Shown: one piece after another, positions 38,543-46,344 of the stretch
How positions within the stretch are numbered: position 1 is the first letter of the stretch
How the letters are laid out: every line of letters begins with the position of its first letter
NCBI GenBank assembly: GCA_050184115.1
Contig: JBFXAQ010000008.1
Coordinates: forward strand, 186,001-250,000
Direction of reading: 5' to 3'
Length of the DNA: 64,000 nt
Source: JACKNG01 sp050184115
GTDB lineage: Bacteria; Pseudomonadota; Gammaproteobacteria; Ga0077536
Translations under genes and position numbers: made by a program
The notes under the pieces: generated by a model
What the model saw: the letters and a program-made list of their open reading frames with translations, nothing else
The model's database searches: none
Told to the model about the DNA's origin: nothing

Positions 38543-41008
38543 ATGGCGAGTGCACCTTCCAGCCTAGCCGCCTCGAGCGCTGGTCTGCCGGCAGCGATCG
38601 GCCGCTTCCAACCCACCCGGCTGCTCGGCCGCGGTGGCCAGGGCGTGGTCTACCTGGCGACCGATCCCGATCTCGATCGTGACGTCGCCATCAAGTGCCT
38701 CTCGCACCGCACGCGCGATCCCGAGAAGCTCGTCAACGAAGCGCGCAACGTCGCGCGCCTCGACCACCCGAACATCGTCGCCCTGTTCGAGCTCGATCTC
38801 GAACACGCGCCACCCTACCTGGTCTACCAGTACGCTGGCGGCACGTCACTTGCCGAATTCACCCGGACGGCCACGCCGTTGCCCGTCAAGCGCATCGTCA
38901 ACATCATGATCGCGGTGTTGGACGGTATTCACTATGCGCATCAGAAGGGGATCCTCCATCGCGACCTGACCCCGGCGAACATCCTCCTCGACGACAACGA
39001 CTTTCCGCGCATACTCGACTTCGGGATCTCGGTCGCACTGTCCGACTCGACCGGCGCAGCCACGCTCAACGGTACCGTCAACTATCTCGCACCCGAAGTG
39101 CTCGCCGAGAAACCCGCCAGCCCGGCCTCCGACCTGTTCTCGCTCGCAGTGCTCATGCACGAGCTGTTGACGGGCAAGGCGCTGTTTCACGCCGACAACC
39201 CGATGGCGGTGATCTACAAGATCCTCAACGAACGCATCCTGCCTCCGTCCAATTCGCGGCAGGGCATCGACAGCGCGCTCGAACACCTGGTCATGAAGGG
39301 GCTGGAGAAGGACCCGGCGCAGCGGTTCCAGAGCGCGGCGGCCATGCGCGATGCATTACGCGACTACCTCGCGCCGAGCGAAGGCACCCAGGCGTCCTCG
39401 GATACGATCGGTGACGGCGGCGCCATCTCCTTCCTGCAGCGCCGCATGGCGCGCAAGCCCGATTTCCCGGCGGTGTCCGAACACATCTCGGAGATCAACC
39501 AGAAGAGCGGCCTGCGCGATCGCTCGGATGCCAACGAGCTGGCCAGTGTCATCCTCAAGGATTACGCGCTGACGACCAAGCTGCTCAAGGTGGTCAACTC
39601 CGCCGTGTACGGACAGTACGGCGGCTCGATCAGCACCGTCAGTCGCGCCGTGGTCATCCTCGGCTTCGAGCAGGTGCGCGCAATCGCGCTCGGCATCATC
39701 ATCTTCGAACACCTCAAGAACGGTGAGCAGGCGGGTCTGCTCAAGGACGCTGCCTGCAGTTCCTTTCTGAGCGGCATGCTTGCCAAGGAACTCTGCCCGC
39801 GTGAACGGTCGGCCGGCGTACACGGCGAAGAAGCCTTCATCGCCGCGATGTTCCATCGACTGGGCCGCCATCTCGCTATCTACTACTTCCCGGAGGAATT
39901 CGCCGAGGTCCAGGCACTGATCGGCAGCAAGGGGGTGGACGAACACGCGGCTGCGCGCGAGATCTTCGGCGCCACGTTCTACGACTTCGGCATTGCCATC
40001 GCGCGGGACTGGAACCTCCCGGAGAGTCTCGTCCTGGCAATGCGGCCGCAGCCGGCGGGTAGCGTCAAGGCTGCGCGTACACCGGACGCACGCATCGCCC
40101 AGTTGAGCAGCTTCAGCAACGAGGTCGCGGAATTGCTGGGCGGCGATCCGGAAGGGGTCGACGCTCGCCTCGAAGCCCTGGTTTCGCGCTACAAGGATGC
40201 CATGCCCATCGAGGCCAAGCGTCTCAAGGTAGTCGTCGGTGACGCCGTCGAGGCCACGCGGGATTACGCCAAACTGATCAATGTCGATCTCGACTCGACG
40301 GCGTTCCTCGGTAACGTGGTACGGGCAATCCGCCCGCCTGAGGAAGGTTCGTCGACCACCGGCGCCATGGCTCAGAACGGAGAAGCCAAGGCTGCCTCGA
40401 GCTCGAGCGCCGGTTCCCCTGAAACGCCTGGATCCGCGGGCACGGAAGGCATCGCGGGCACCACTGCCGTGGACACGGAGAGCGAGACCGAGCGCTCGGC
40501 ACGGCGCGACGTCTTCCTCACAAACGCGATTTCCGAACTCACCACGGCCATCATCGAACGCGCGCCCATCAACGACATGTTCACCATGGTGCTCGAGGCC
40601 TTCTATCGCGCGCTCGGCTTCTCCCACGTGCTGTTCATGATGAGGGACCCCAAGCAGCGTGCCTACATCACGCGCTTCGGCTTCGGCGGTGACCTGGAAC
40701 AACTCAAGGCCAGCTTCGTCTATCGCATCGCAGCGGAGGACGACATATTTCGCCAGGCGACAGCGCGGGGACGCAACGCCGTCATCATCAATACCGGCGA
40801 CGAGCGCTATGCCACGCAGATTCCCGCGTGGTGCAGCGAACTGATGCACCCGAGTTCGATCCTCCTCTTCGCCGTGGTAGTCAACAAGGTCTGTCTGGGA
40901 CTCATCTACGCCGATACCTCGGACAACACGCTCTCGATCAACGCGCAGGAGCTCAAGCTCCTCAATACACTCGTCAAGCAGCTCACGCTCGGTATCAATC
41001 AGCGCTGA
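38543..41008 (+). CDS. Ser/Thr protein kinase with HDOD and GAF domains
   Basis: This 821-residue cytoplasmic signalling protein has three parts. First is a Hanks-type kinase at about 20-285: glycine loop GRGGQGVVYLA, lysine K51 in VAIKCL, catalytic HRDLTPANILL with D141 and N146, DFG at 159-161 and APE in YLAPEVLA. Second is an HDOD domain at about 300-500 (VILKDYALTTKLLKVVNSAVYGQYGGSISTVSRAVVILG). Third, after a low-complexity Ser/Ala/Gly linker near 595-640, is a GAF-like C-terminal domain at about 660-815. There is no membrane helix. All key kinase residues are intact, so it is likely active. Target and input signal are unknown. Confidence 0.88.
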   Translation: MASAPSSLAASSAGLPAAIGRFQPTRLLGRGGQGVVYLATDPDLDRDVAIKCLSHRTRDPEKLVNEARNVARLDHPNIVALFELDLEHAPPYLVYQYAGGTSLAEFTRTATPLPVKRIVNIMIAVLDGIHYAHQKGILHRDLTPANILLDDNDFPRILDFGISVALSDSTGAATLNGTVNYLAPEVLAEKPASPASDLFSLAVLMHELLTGKALFHADNPMAVIYKILNERILPPSNSRQGIDSALEHLVMKGLEKDPAQRFQSAAAMRDALRDYLAPSEGTQASSDTIGDGGAISFLQRRMARKPDFPAVSEHISEINQKSGLRDRSDANELASVILKDYALTTKLLKVVNSAVYGQYGGSISTVSRAVVILGFEQVRAIALGIIIFEHLKNGEQAGLLKDAACSSFLSGMLAKELCPRERSAGVHGEEAFIAAMFHRLGRHLAIYYFPEEFAEVQALIGSKGVDEHAAAREIFGATFYDFGIAIARDWNLPESLVLAMRPQPAGSVKAARTPDARIAQLSSFSNEVAELLGGDPEGVDARLEALVSRYKDAMPIEAKRLKVVVGDAVEATRDYAKLINVDLDSTAFLGNVVRAIRPPEEGSSTTGAMAQNGEAKAASSSSAGSPETPGSAGTEGIAGTTAVDTESETERSARRDVFLTNAISELTTAIIERAPINDMFTMVLEAFYRALGFSHVLFMMRDPKQRAYITRFGFGGDLEQLKASFVYRIAAEDDIFRQATARGRNAVIINTGDERYATQIPAWCSELMHPSSILLFAVVVNKVCLGLIYADTSDNTLSINAQELKLLNTLVKQLTLGINQR

Positions 41009-41038
41009 GTTCCAGCCCCACTCGACACCGCGCGCCGT

Positions 41039-41047
41039 TGCTATAAT
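41039..41047 (+). promoter_or_regulatory. Extended -10 promoter of smpB
   Basis: TGCTATAAT is a perfect extended -10 (TGnTATAAT) 33 bases before the smpB ATG and just after the kinase gene stop. No good -35 hexamer is needed for this class. Confidence 0.6.
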
Positions 41048-41079
41048 CCGCGCCCCCGCAAGCCGCCCAGGCCCCGTCC

Positions 41080-41562
41080 ATGACTGGATCGAAAGCCAAG
41101 AAGTCCCAGGCGCCGAGTTCGATTGCCCAGAACCGCAAGGCGCGCCACGACTTCCACATCGACGAGCGCTTCGAAGCGGGGCTCGTGCTGGAAGGCTGGG
41201 AGGTCAAGAGCCTGCGTGCCGGCAAAGTGCAGTTGCGCGACGCCTACGTCTTGTTCAAGGACAACGAGGCCTTCCTGTTCGGCGCCCTGGTCACGCCGCT
41301 GCCATCGGCCTCCACCCATATCCAGCCCGACCCCCAGCGCACCCGTAAACTGCTGCTCAACCGCCGAGAGATCGACTCCCTGCGCGGTGCCGTCGAGCGC
41401 AAAGGGGCTACCGTGATCGCCCTGGCGCTTTACTGGAAGGGCGGGCGGGTCAAGGTCGACCTCGGCCTCGCTCACGGCAAGAAACAGCACGACAAACGGG
41501 CCAGTGAGAAGGAGCGGGACTGGGCACGCGAGAAGTCACGTCTGCTCAAGTCCGGCCGCTGA
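41080..41562 (+). CDS. smpB: SsrA-binding protein SmpB
   Basis: SmpB binds tmRNA and brings it to stalled ribosomes for trans-translation. The 160-residue protein has the OB-fold motifs IAQNRKARHDFHIDERFEAGLVLEGWEVKSLRAGKVQL and LLLNRREIDSLRGAVERKGATVIALALYWKGGRVKVDLGLAHGKKQHDKR. A basic C-terminal tail binds the decoding centre. It lies 54 bases upstream of ssrA, its RNA partner. Confidence 0.97.
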   Translation: MTGSKAKKSQAPSSIAQNRKARHDFHIDERFEAGLVLEGWEVKSLRAGKVQLRDAYVLFKDNEAFLFGALVTPLPSASTHIQPDPQRTRKLLLNRREIDSLRGAVERKGATVIALALYWKGGRVKVDLGLAHGKKQHDKRASEKERDWAREKSRLLKSGR

Positions 41563-41595
41563 TTGCCTGGAACTCGCCGAGGCACCGATTGTCTG

Positions 41596-41601
41596 TATAC
41601 T
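41596..41601 (+). promoter_or_regulatory. Candidate -10 element for ssrA
   Basis: TATACT lies 15 bases before the mature tmRNA 5' end, suitable for a short leader removed by RNase P. No convincing -35 is visible, so co-transcription with smpB remains possible. Confidence 0.4.
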
Positions 41602-41616
41602 CGCCAACCAGTTCCC

Positions 41617-41978
41617 GGGGGCGTCACGGCTTCGACGTGGGTCGCGAAACCGAAGGGGCATGCCGAGGGGCAGAGCACCTCGTAAATCCAACTGCAACCA
41701 AGTTAGTTGCCAACGACGACAACTACGCACTCGCTGCTTAAAACCCAGTAGGGTGCCGTCTGGCCGGAGCCGTGCTCGTGCGTCCGTTACCAGGCGTCAT
41801 ATCTCACGAGATCGCGCTGAAGCCTGTCCGGGGTGGATGCGTTAAAACCTTACGGACTCGCTCAGTATCTTCCCTGCCGGTCGGGTAGTGCTGGGCTAAA
41901 ATAATAGATTCGGCTAAGCATGTAGAACCGACGGCGGAGGACTTGCGGACGCGGGTTCGACTCCCGCCGCCTCCACCA
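41617..41978 (+). ncRNA. ssrA: Transfer-messenger RNA (tmRNA)
   Basis: tmRNA rescues stalled ribosomes and tags the nascent peptide for proteolysis. The 5' end GGGGGCG pairs with the 3' CGCCTCC of the acceptor stem, followed by the discriminator and encoded CCA. The conserved 5' block CACGGCTTCGACG and the 3' T-arm GGTTCGACTCCC are present. The tag reading frame (41709-41741) starts at GCC and encodes ANDDNYALAA then TAA, one residue different from the E. coli tag. The total is about 362 bases. Its 3' end is also the insertion site of the mobile element. Confidence 0.97.
41950..41978 (+). other. Probable attachment site (attL) in the ssrA 3' end
   Basis: The tmRNA T-arm and acceptor 3' strand are directly followed by a terminator and a P4-type tyrosine integrase, the standard layout for an island inserted at ssrA. 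The core extent cannot be fixed because the matching direct repeat at the far element end is outside the window. Confidence 0.65.
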
Positions 41979-42010
41979 TCACCGAGTTTTCAAGGTCTTG
42001 ATAACTCACG

Positions 42011-42037
42011 AAAAAGCGCCCTCAGTGGCGCTTTTTT
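42011..42037 (+). terminator. Intrinsic terminator downstream of ssrA
   Basis: AAAAAGCGCC and GGCGCTTTTT form a stem around a CTCAGT loop with a run of six T on the plus strand, 33 bases after the tmRNA CCA. It is formally in element DNA, so the element may carry a replacement terminator for the host tmRNA. Confidence 0.9.
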
Positions 42038-42114
42038 CTCATCTAAATCAAGCAAATACGTTTAGCAAAAGCATCTCTCGGGATAGCTGGCAATCTCCGG
42101 CCTTCACCGCTTTA

Positions 42115-42166
42115 CTGGGGGTATTTTTGGGGGTATAAAAAAAGCTGAACTAGGAAATACCCCCAG
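42115..42166. repeat. GGGGGTAT repeats and 12-base inverted repeat upstream of integrase
   Basis: CTGGGGGTATTT (42115-42126) is exactly complementary to AAATACCCCCAG (42155-42166), which ends directly at the integrase ATG. A further direct copy of GGGGGTAT lies at 42129-42136. Three copies in 52 bases suggest integrase or excisionase arm-type binding sites that would also let the integrase control its own promoter. Confidence 0.6.
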
Positions 42167-43369
42167 ATGCTCAGCATTCAGGAAGTCAAGAACGCCAAGG
42201 CCGGCGACAAGGCGCGGAAGTTCTACGACCGGGACGGGCTGTACCTGTTCGTCACCCCCGCCGGCGGCAAGTACTGGCGCGGCAAATACCGCGTCAACGG
42301 GCGGGAGAAGACCCTGAGCCTCGGCACCTATCCCAAGCTCAGCCTCGCCGAGGCACGCGATATGTGGCAGGACGCCCGCAAGCTTGACGACCCCTCCGCG
42401 GTAAAGCAGGCAGAGAAGCACGCCCTCGATTCGTCGACGCCGACCTTCCTCGCAGTTGCCAGGGCTTGGCACACACGTCAGGCACACGCCTGGACGCGCA
42501 AACACGCTTCACAGGTCTGGCGGTCCCTGGAGATTGACATCTTGCCAACGCTGGGTGAACGCCCGATCGACGAGATCCAGCCGCGCGAAATCATGGCCCT
42601 GATCGAAGGCATCGAGGACCGCGGCGCCGGCGAGATCGCGACCCGCGTGCTGCAGCGTGTACGAGCCGTGTTCTCGCGGGCCGTCGCGCTAGGCTACCGT
42701 GAGGTCAACCCGGCCAGCGAGCTCCGCAATCACCTCAAGCCGCGCAAGAAGGGACAACAGACCGCGCTCGCCGCCGAGGAGCTGCCGACCTTCCTCCATG
42801 CTCTCGAGACCTACGAGGGTGACGCGGCAACCCGGTTGGGACTGCGGCTCCTGATCCTCACCCTGGCGCGAACTAGCGAGGTCCGCGAAGCGAAGTGGGC
42901 GGAGTTCGACCGTGAGGAAGGCGTGTGGACGGTCCCGGGGGAACGGATGAAGAGCCGCCGCGAGCACCGCGTGCCCCTGTCACAGCAAGCGCTCGCCACG
43001 CTCGAGGAGCTGCACAAGGTGTCGGGCCATTCGCAGTGGCTGATGCCTGGCCGCCTCGAGGACAAGCCGGCGAGCCAGAACACCATGATCTTCGCGGTGT
43101 ACCGGATGGGCTTCCACAAACGCACTACAGTCCACGGCTTCCGCGCCCTCGCCTCGACGATCCTGAATGAGGCCATCACGGAGGTCGACGGTAAGAAACA
43201 CCGTATGTGGTCCGTCGACGCCGTCGAACGCGCGCTGGCCCACACCGAGCAGAACAAGGTCAAAGGCGCCTACGACCGCGGTGATCGGTATGAAGAGCGG
43301 ACCCGGATGATGCAGTGGTGGGCGGACCACCTTGATGCCGTTGCGAAGACATGGGCGGATGCGCGGTGA
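42167..43369 (+). CDS. int: P4-type tyrosine site-specific integrase
   Basis: The enzyme integrates and excises the element at the ssrA 3' end. The 400-residue protein has an N-terminal DUF4102-type arm-binding domain (about 1-85; YDRDGLYLFVTPAGGKYWRGKYRVNGREKTLSLGTYPKLSLAEAR), a SAM-like core-binding domain (about 92-190) and the catalytic domain. All catalytic residues are intact: R235 in ARTSEVR, K262, H323 and R326 in HGFR, H359 in LAHTE and tyrosine Y369 in AYDRG. It is therefore likely functional. It is oriented away from ssrA. Confidence 0.95.
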   Translation: MLSIQEVKNAKAGDKARKFYDRDGLYLFVTPAGGKYWRGKYRVNGREKTLSLGTYPKLSLAEARDMWQDARKLDDPSAVKQAEKHALDSSTPTFLAVARAWHTRQAHAWTRKHASQVWRSLEIDILPTLGERPIDEIQPREIMALIEGIEDRGAGEIATRVLQRVRAVFSRAVALGYREVNPASELRNHLKPRKKGQQTALAAEELPTFLHALETYEGDAATRLGLRLLILTLARTSEVREAKWAEFDREEGVWTVPGERMKSRREHRVPLSQQALATLEELHKVSGHSQWLMPGRLEDKPASQNTMIFAVYRMGFHKRTTVHGFRALASTILNEAITEVDGKKHRMWSVDAVERALAHTEQNKVKGAYDRGDRYEERTRMMQWWADHLDAVAKTWADAR

Positions 43370-43517
43370 TCAAGCCATCGCGCGGCATTGGGCGGATTTC
43401 ATCGAAAGCTCAGGAACTCAATAACCACGACGCTGGCTGAATCGGTTTTCCGCAGCGATTTCCCGCGCCATCAGTAGCATCACAACCGTTAGCACCTGAT
43501 ACCGCAGGAGACGGTAG

Positions 43518-43694
43518 ATGCTCCGACTGATCACTGACAAGCAGCTTCGACAAAAACTCGGCGGCTGCTCCGCAATGACGATTTGGCGCCTACGCCGGAA
43601 CGGGAAGCTGCCGAAGCCCAAGAAGTTGGGTAACCGAAACGTGACTCCCGAGGACGAGGCGGACAGGGCAATTGCAGAACTTGTCGGCCTGTAG
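43518..43694 (+). CDS. AlpA-like helix-turn-helix regulator
   Basis: This 58-residue protein has one MerR/AlpA-type helix-turn-helix: a GGCSAMTIWRLRRNGKLPKP segment followed by KKLGNRNVTPEDEADRAIAEL. GGAG lies about nine bases upstream of the ATG. In phage P4-like islands such AlpA proteins activate the integrase or excision genes. The position 148 bases after int fits excision control, but targets are inferred only. Confidence 0.7.
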   Translation: MLRLITDKQLRQKLGGCSAMTIWRLRRNGKLPKPKKLGNRNVTPEDEADRAIAELVGL

Positions 43695-44126
43695 CGACCT
43701 CCGCCGACGCAAGACCAAGGGATTAGAACCGCCGGTGCTTGGCTTTATTTCAATGGGTTGAAAAGGCACCGTGTGCAGACCGTGTCCAATTCCAAGGCCT
43801 TTCGCTCCCATTTTGCGGCTGTTCTAAGTCGTTCTCCACGCTCAATACCAGATATTCCTGACATATCCCCGGGGGGCATCCTTACGGAGGTTCACCGCCT
43901 TCACCGATAGGTGGACGGTGGCTACTTTCAACCCGAATCGGACAGCACCTCCCCCACCCCGCGACTCGGTCATCACGTCGTCACCAGCGCCAACCCCGGG
44001 CACATCGCTTTCCGAGCCGCGTCCGACGGCACCATTTGTCCCAGGATTAACGCTCGAAATGAGCTCAAGTCCATGACGCTTCGCGGCACCGACGGCGTTT
44101 GGCCCATGAGCCCACTGGTCACCTTT
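43695..44126. other. Stretch without a supportable gene
   Basis: Open frames of up to about 100 codons occur on both strands (for example 43911-44183 plus and 43842-44141 minus). They lack ribosome-binding sites and any recognisable motif, and they overlap each other. I see no tRNA, repeat or transposase remnant. Confidence 0.5.
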
Positions 44127-44158
44127 TTGACATTGGAACAACGCGATATTGGTGTAAA
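44127..44158 (+). promoter_or_regulatory. Possible promoter of the RHH-sspFGH unit
   Basis: A perfect TTGACA (44127-44132) stands upstream of the small RHH gene, but the best -10 match (TGTAAA, 44153-44158) is 20 bases away, longer than ideal. Confidence 0.35.
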
Positions 44159-44186
44159 AATGGTGGTCAGCCTAGGGAGTTAGGAA

Positions 44187-44429
44187 TTGTCACGGCCAAA
44201 GTCGAAGAAGCACAGCGTTCGCCTGTCGGTTGCCCTCGATGAGCGCGAGTACGAGGAACTAACGCGCCTTGGCGCGGAACTCGACCTGTCTGCGGCTTGG
44301 CTGATCAGGCGCGCCGTCTCGGAATTCGTGGCGCGGCACCGCGACGGTATCGCGCCCGATCTGCCCTTGCGGCCACCCGAACTGGAAGCAGCGACACGGA
44401 AGAAGACGGGAGGATCACGTGGCAATTGA
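44187..44429 (+). CDS. Small ribbon-helix-helix (CopG-like) protein
   Basis: This 80-residue basic protein has the pattern SVRLSVALDEREYEELTRLGAELDLSAAWLIRRAVSEFVARH, typical of RHH/CopG DNA-binding dimers: a beta strand with alternating polar residues, then two helices. The start is TTG with GGGAG and AGGA upstream. It precedes sspF by 85 bases in the same direction and could be the local repressor of the defence genes. An antitoxin role is less likely because no toxin is adjacent. Confidence 0.7.
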   Translation: MSRPKSKKHSVRLSVALDEREYEELTRLGAELDLSAAWLIRRAVSEFVARHRDGIAPDLPLRPPELEAATRKKTGGSRGN

Positions 44430-44514
44430 CGTCGGCCGCTCAGCGGCCTCCCATCCTGAGGCGGCCTCGGTGCCTCGCAGTGACGCCAGCGTAGTAGAAG
44501 GCAGCTAAGTCGTC

Positions 44515-46344
44515 ATGGCCAACAGCAACAGTTTCATATCGTTCCTGCGACACTACGGCCCCATTCCGGCCAGCGACAACATGTACGACGAGTTGATCCA
44601 GTCCGAGATCGAACGTCATGCGATCGAGCCTCCAATCCATATCGACCCGGCGCGCCTTGACGAGGTGCGAAGCAACTTCGAGTCAGAGACTCCACGAAAC
44701 GTAATTCTGACGGGGACAGCGGGTGACGGTAAGACCTATCACTGCCGCCGCATTTGGGAGCATTTCGGAGGTGACCCCGAAAAATGGAAGGCCGGGGAGA
44801 AGATCGTATCGCTTTCGCTTCCCGTATCAGGCAAGGCGATTACCATCGTCAAAGACCTGAGCGAACTGACGCAGAGTGAGAAGGATGCAACGATTGCAGA
44901 TCTCGCAACGGCGGTCGCCGGAAAGAGCGAAGACAAGGTGTTTCTTGTTGCGGCTAATGATGGGCAGCTTCTGGCGACGTGGAGAGACTGGTCAGATAAG
45001 CAGGGAGAAGATGCGCACCGGGTTTTCAAGATAATCGAAGACATGCTGGTCGAAGAGCGGACTACGGATAATGCGCTGGTTCTGGACTTGTACAACCTCA
45101 GCCGTTTGGACGCGTCGGTCCATTTTCAAGAACTCGTAGAGCAGATCGTCGAACACGAGCAATGGGCCCAATGCCAGGGCTGCGAGCTTCTTAAAGATGA
45201 TGGAAGTTCAAGCTGTCCCATCCGCATAAACCGCGAGCGATTACGCGGCGGGACTGAGGGTTCCGTATTCAGGAAGCGCCTCGGCGAGCTGATGAAACTG
45301 GCCCGCGCGAACCGGATGCATCTTCCGATTCGTGACCTCCTCCTGCTGGGCGTGAACATTCTCCTAGGTGACCGGCAGGGCCGGCAAATTCTTTTGACAT
45401 GCCGAACCGCAAAAAACCGCGCAGAGAAGGAAGATTATCGACAGACTAACCCTTACGCCAACGTGTTCGGGATGAACTTGCCAGAAAGGCAGCGACAGCA
45501 ATATCAGGTGTTCACAACACTCGAAGGCTTTGGAATCGGGCGCGAGACAGATAATAAGTTCGACAATCTGCTCATCTACGGCACATACGGTGACTCGGAC
45601 CACTACAAGAAGTTCGTGTCCGACGATATCTACTACGGCGCGCGTGCGTACGAGCCGTATCTGCGCGACTACCTTGAAGGGGAGCGCGAGAACGTAGACG
45701 AATTTATGCGCGCGCTCGGCCGACAACGGCAGCGCCTGTTCTTCTCACTACCACCCGACAAGGCTTTCGATCCATGGCGCCTGACTGTGTATCAGGCGTC
45801 CGGCCGCTTCTTGCGGTTCGTTTCCGGACTAGCCAGCGGCGCTGATGTCTCACGAACAGTGGAACTGCTCGTCAAGGGTCTCAACCGGACCTTCTGCGGC
45901 ATGATGATAGATGATGGGACGCAGCTATATCTTGCCTCATCCGGCGGAGACGGGCGTGGCAGAATCGCCTCACTGCTAAACTACGACCTTCCAACGAAGC
46001 GCCACCGCCGCGACCCGTATCTCCACTTCACTCTCGCCGCGGACCGGGCGACGCCATGTCTGCAAATCATCGATCCCGCAGGTGCAGGGAACGATGTTGT
46101 GGATAGCCTGAACCTCCAACTAACGCATTTCGAGTACCTGGTGCGCGTCGCGAACGGGAGTCTCCCTGCAAGCTTCTCACGCCAATGCAACGAAGATTTT
46201 CTGGACTTCAAGCTTCGCCTGATAAGCCGGCTCGACGAGCTGATCGGCGAAACGGCGTCAACTGACGAAGTGAATCTTCAGGCTTTGACTGTTGATGAAA
46301 GAGGGCGGGCGCATCCCGATAATATCAGGATCAGGGTGAGCTAA
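44515..46344 (+). CDS. sspF: Phosphorothioate-dependent defence protein SspF (DptF-like ATPase)
   Basis: This 609-residue protein is recognisable as the DptF family. It has a P-loop at residues 67-74 (NVILTGTAGDGKTYHCRRIW) followed by an ATPase-like region (VFLVAANDGQLLATWRDW). SspF with SspG and SspH forms the effector arm that acts on DNA lacking phosphorothioates and blocks phage replication (published work on SspABCD-SspFGH). Its TAA overlaps the sspG start (TAATG), so translation is coupled. Codon use is visibly less GC-biased than in the core genome. The assignment is by family resemblance and locus composition. Confidence 0.85.
   Translation: MANSNSFISFLRHYGPIPASDNMYDELIQSEIERHAIEPPIHIDPARLDEVRSNFESETPRNVILTGTAGDGKTYHCRRIWEHFGGDPEKWKAGEKIVSLSLPVSGKAITIVKDLSELTQSEKDATIADLATAVAGKSEDKVFLVAANDGQLLATWRDWSDKQGEDAHRVFKIIEDMLVEERTTDNALVLDLYNLSRLDASVHFQELVEQIVEHEQWAQCQGCELLKDDGSSSCPIRINRERLRGGTEGSVFRKRLGELMKLARANRMHLPIRDLLLLGVNILLGDRQGRQILLTCRTAKNRAEKEDYRQTNPYANVFGMNLPERQRQQYQVFTTLEGFGIGRETDNKFDNLLIYGTYGDSDHYKKFVSDDIYYGARAYEPYLRDYLEGERENVDEFMRALGRQRQRLFFSLPPDKAFDPWRLTVYQASGRFLRFVSGLASGADVSRTVELLVKGLNRTFCGMMIDDGTQLYLASSGGDGRGRIASLLNYDLPTKRHRRDPYLHFTLAADRATPCLQIIDPAGAGNDVVDSLNLQLTHFEYLVRVANGSLPASFSRQCNEDFLDFKLRLISRLDELIGETASTDEVNLQALTVDERGRAHPDNIRIRVS

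Noticed and set aside
39356..40849. 497-codon minus-strand frame opposite the kinase gene
   Set aside because: Antisense frame with no motif; the plus-strand kinase-HDOD-GAF protein is well supported.
43842..44183. Two overlapping open frames of 90-99 codons between the AlpA-like and RHH genes
   Set aside because: They lie on opposite strands over the same bases, lack ribosome-binding sites and show no family features.
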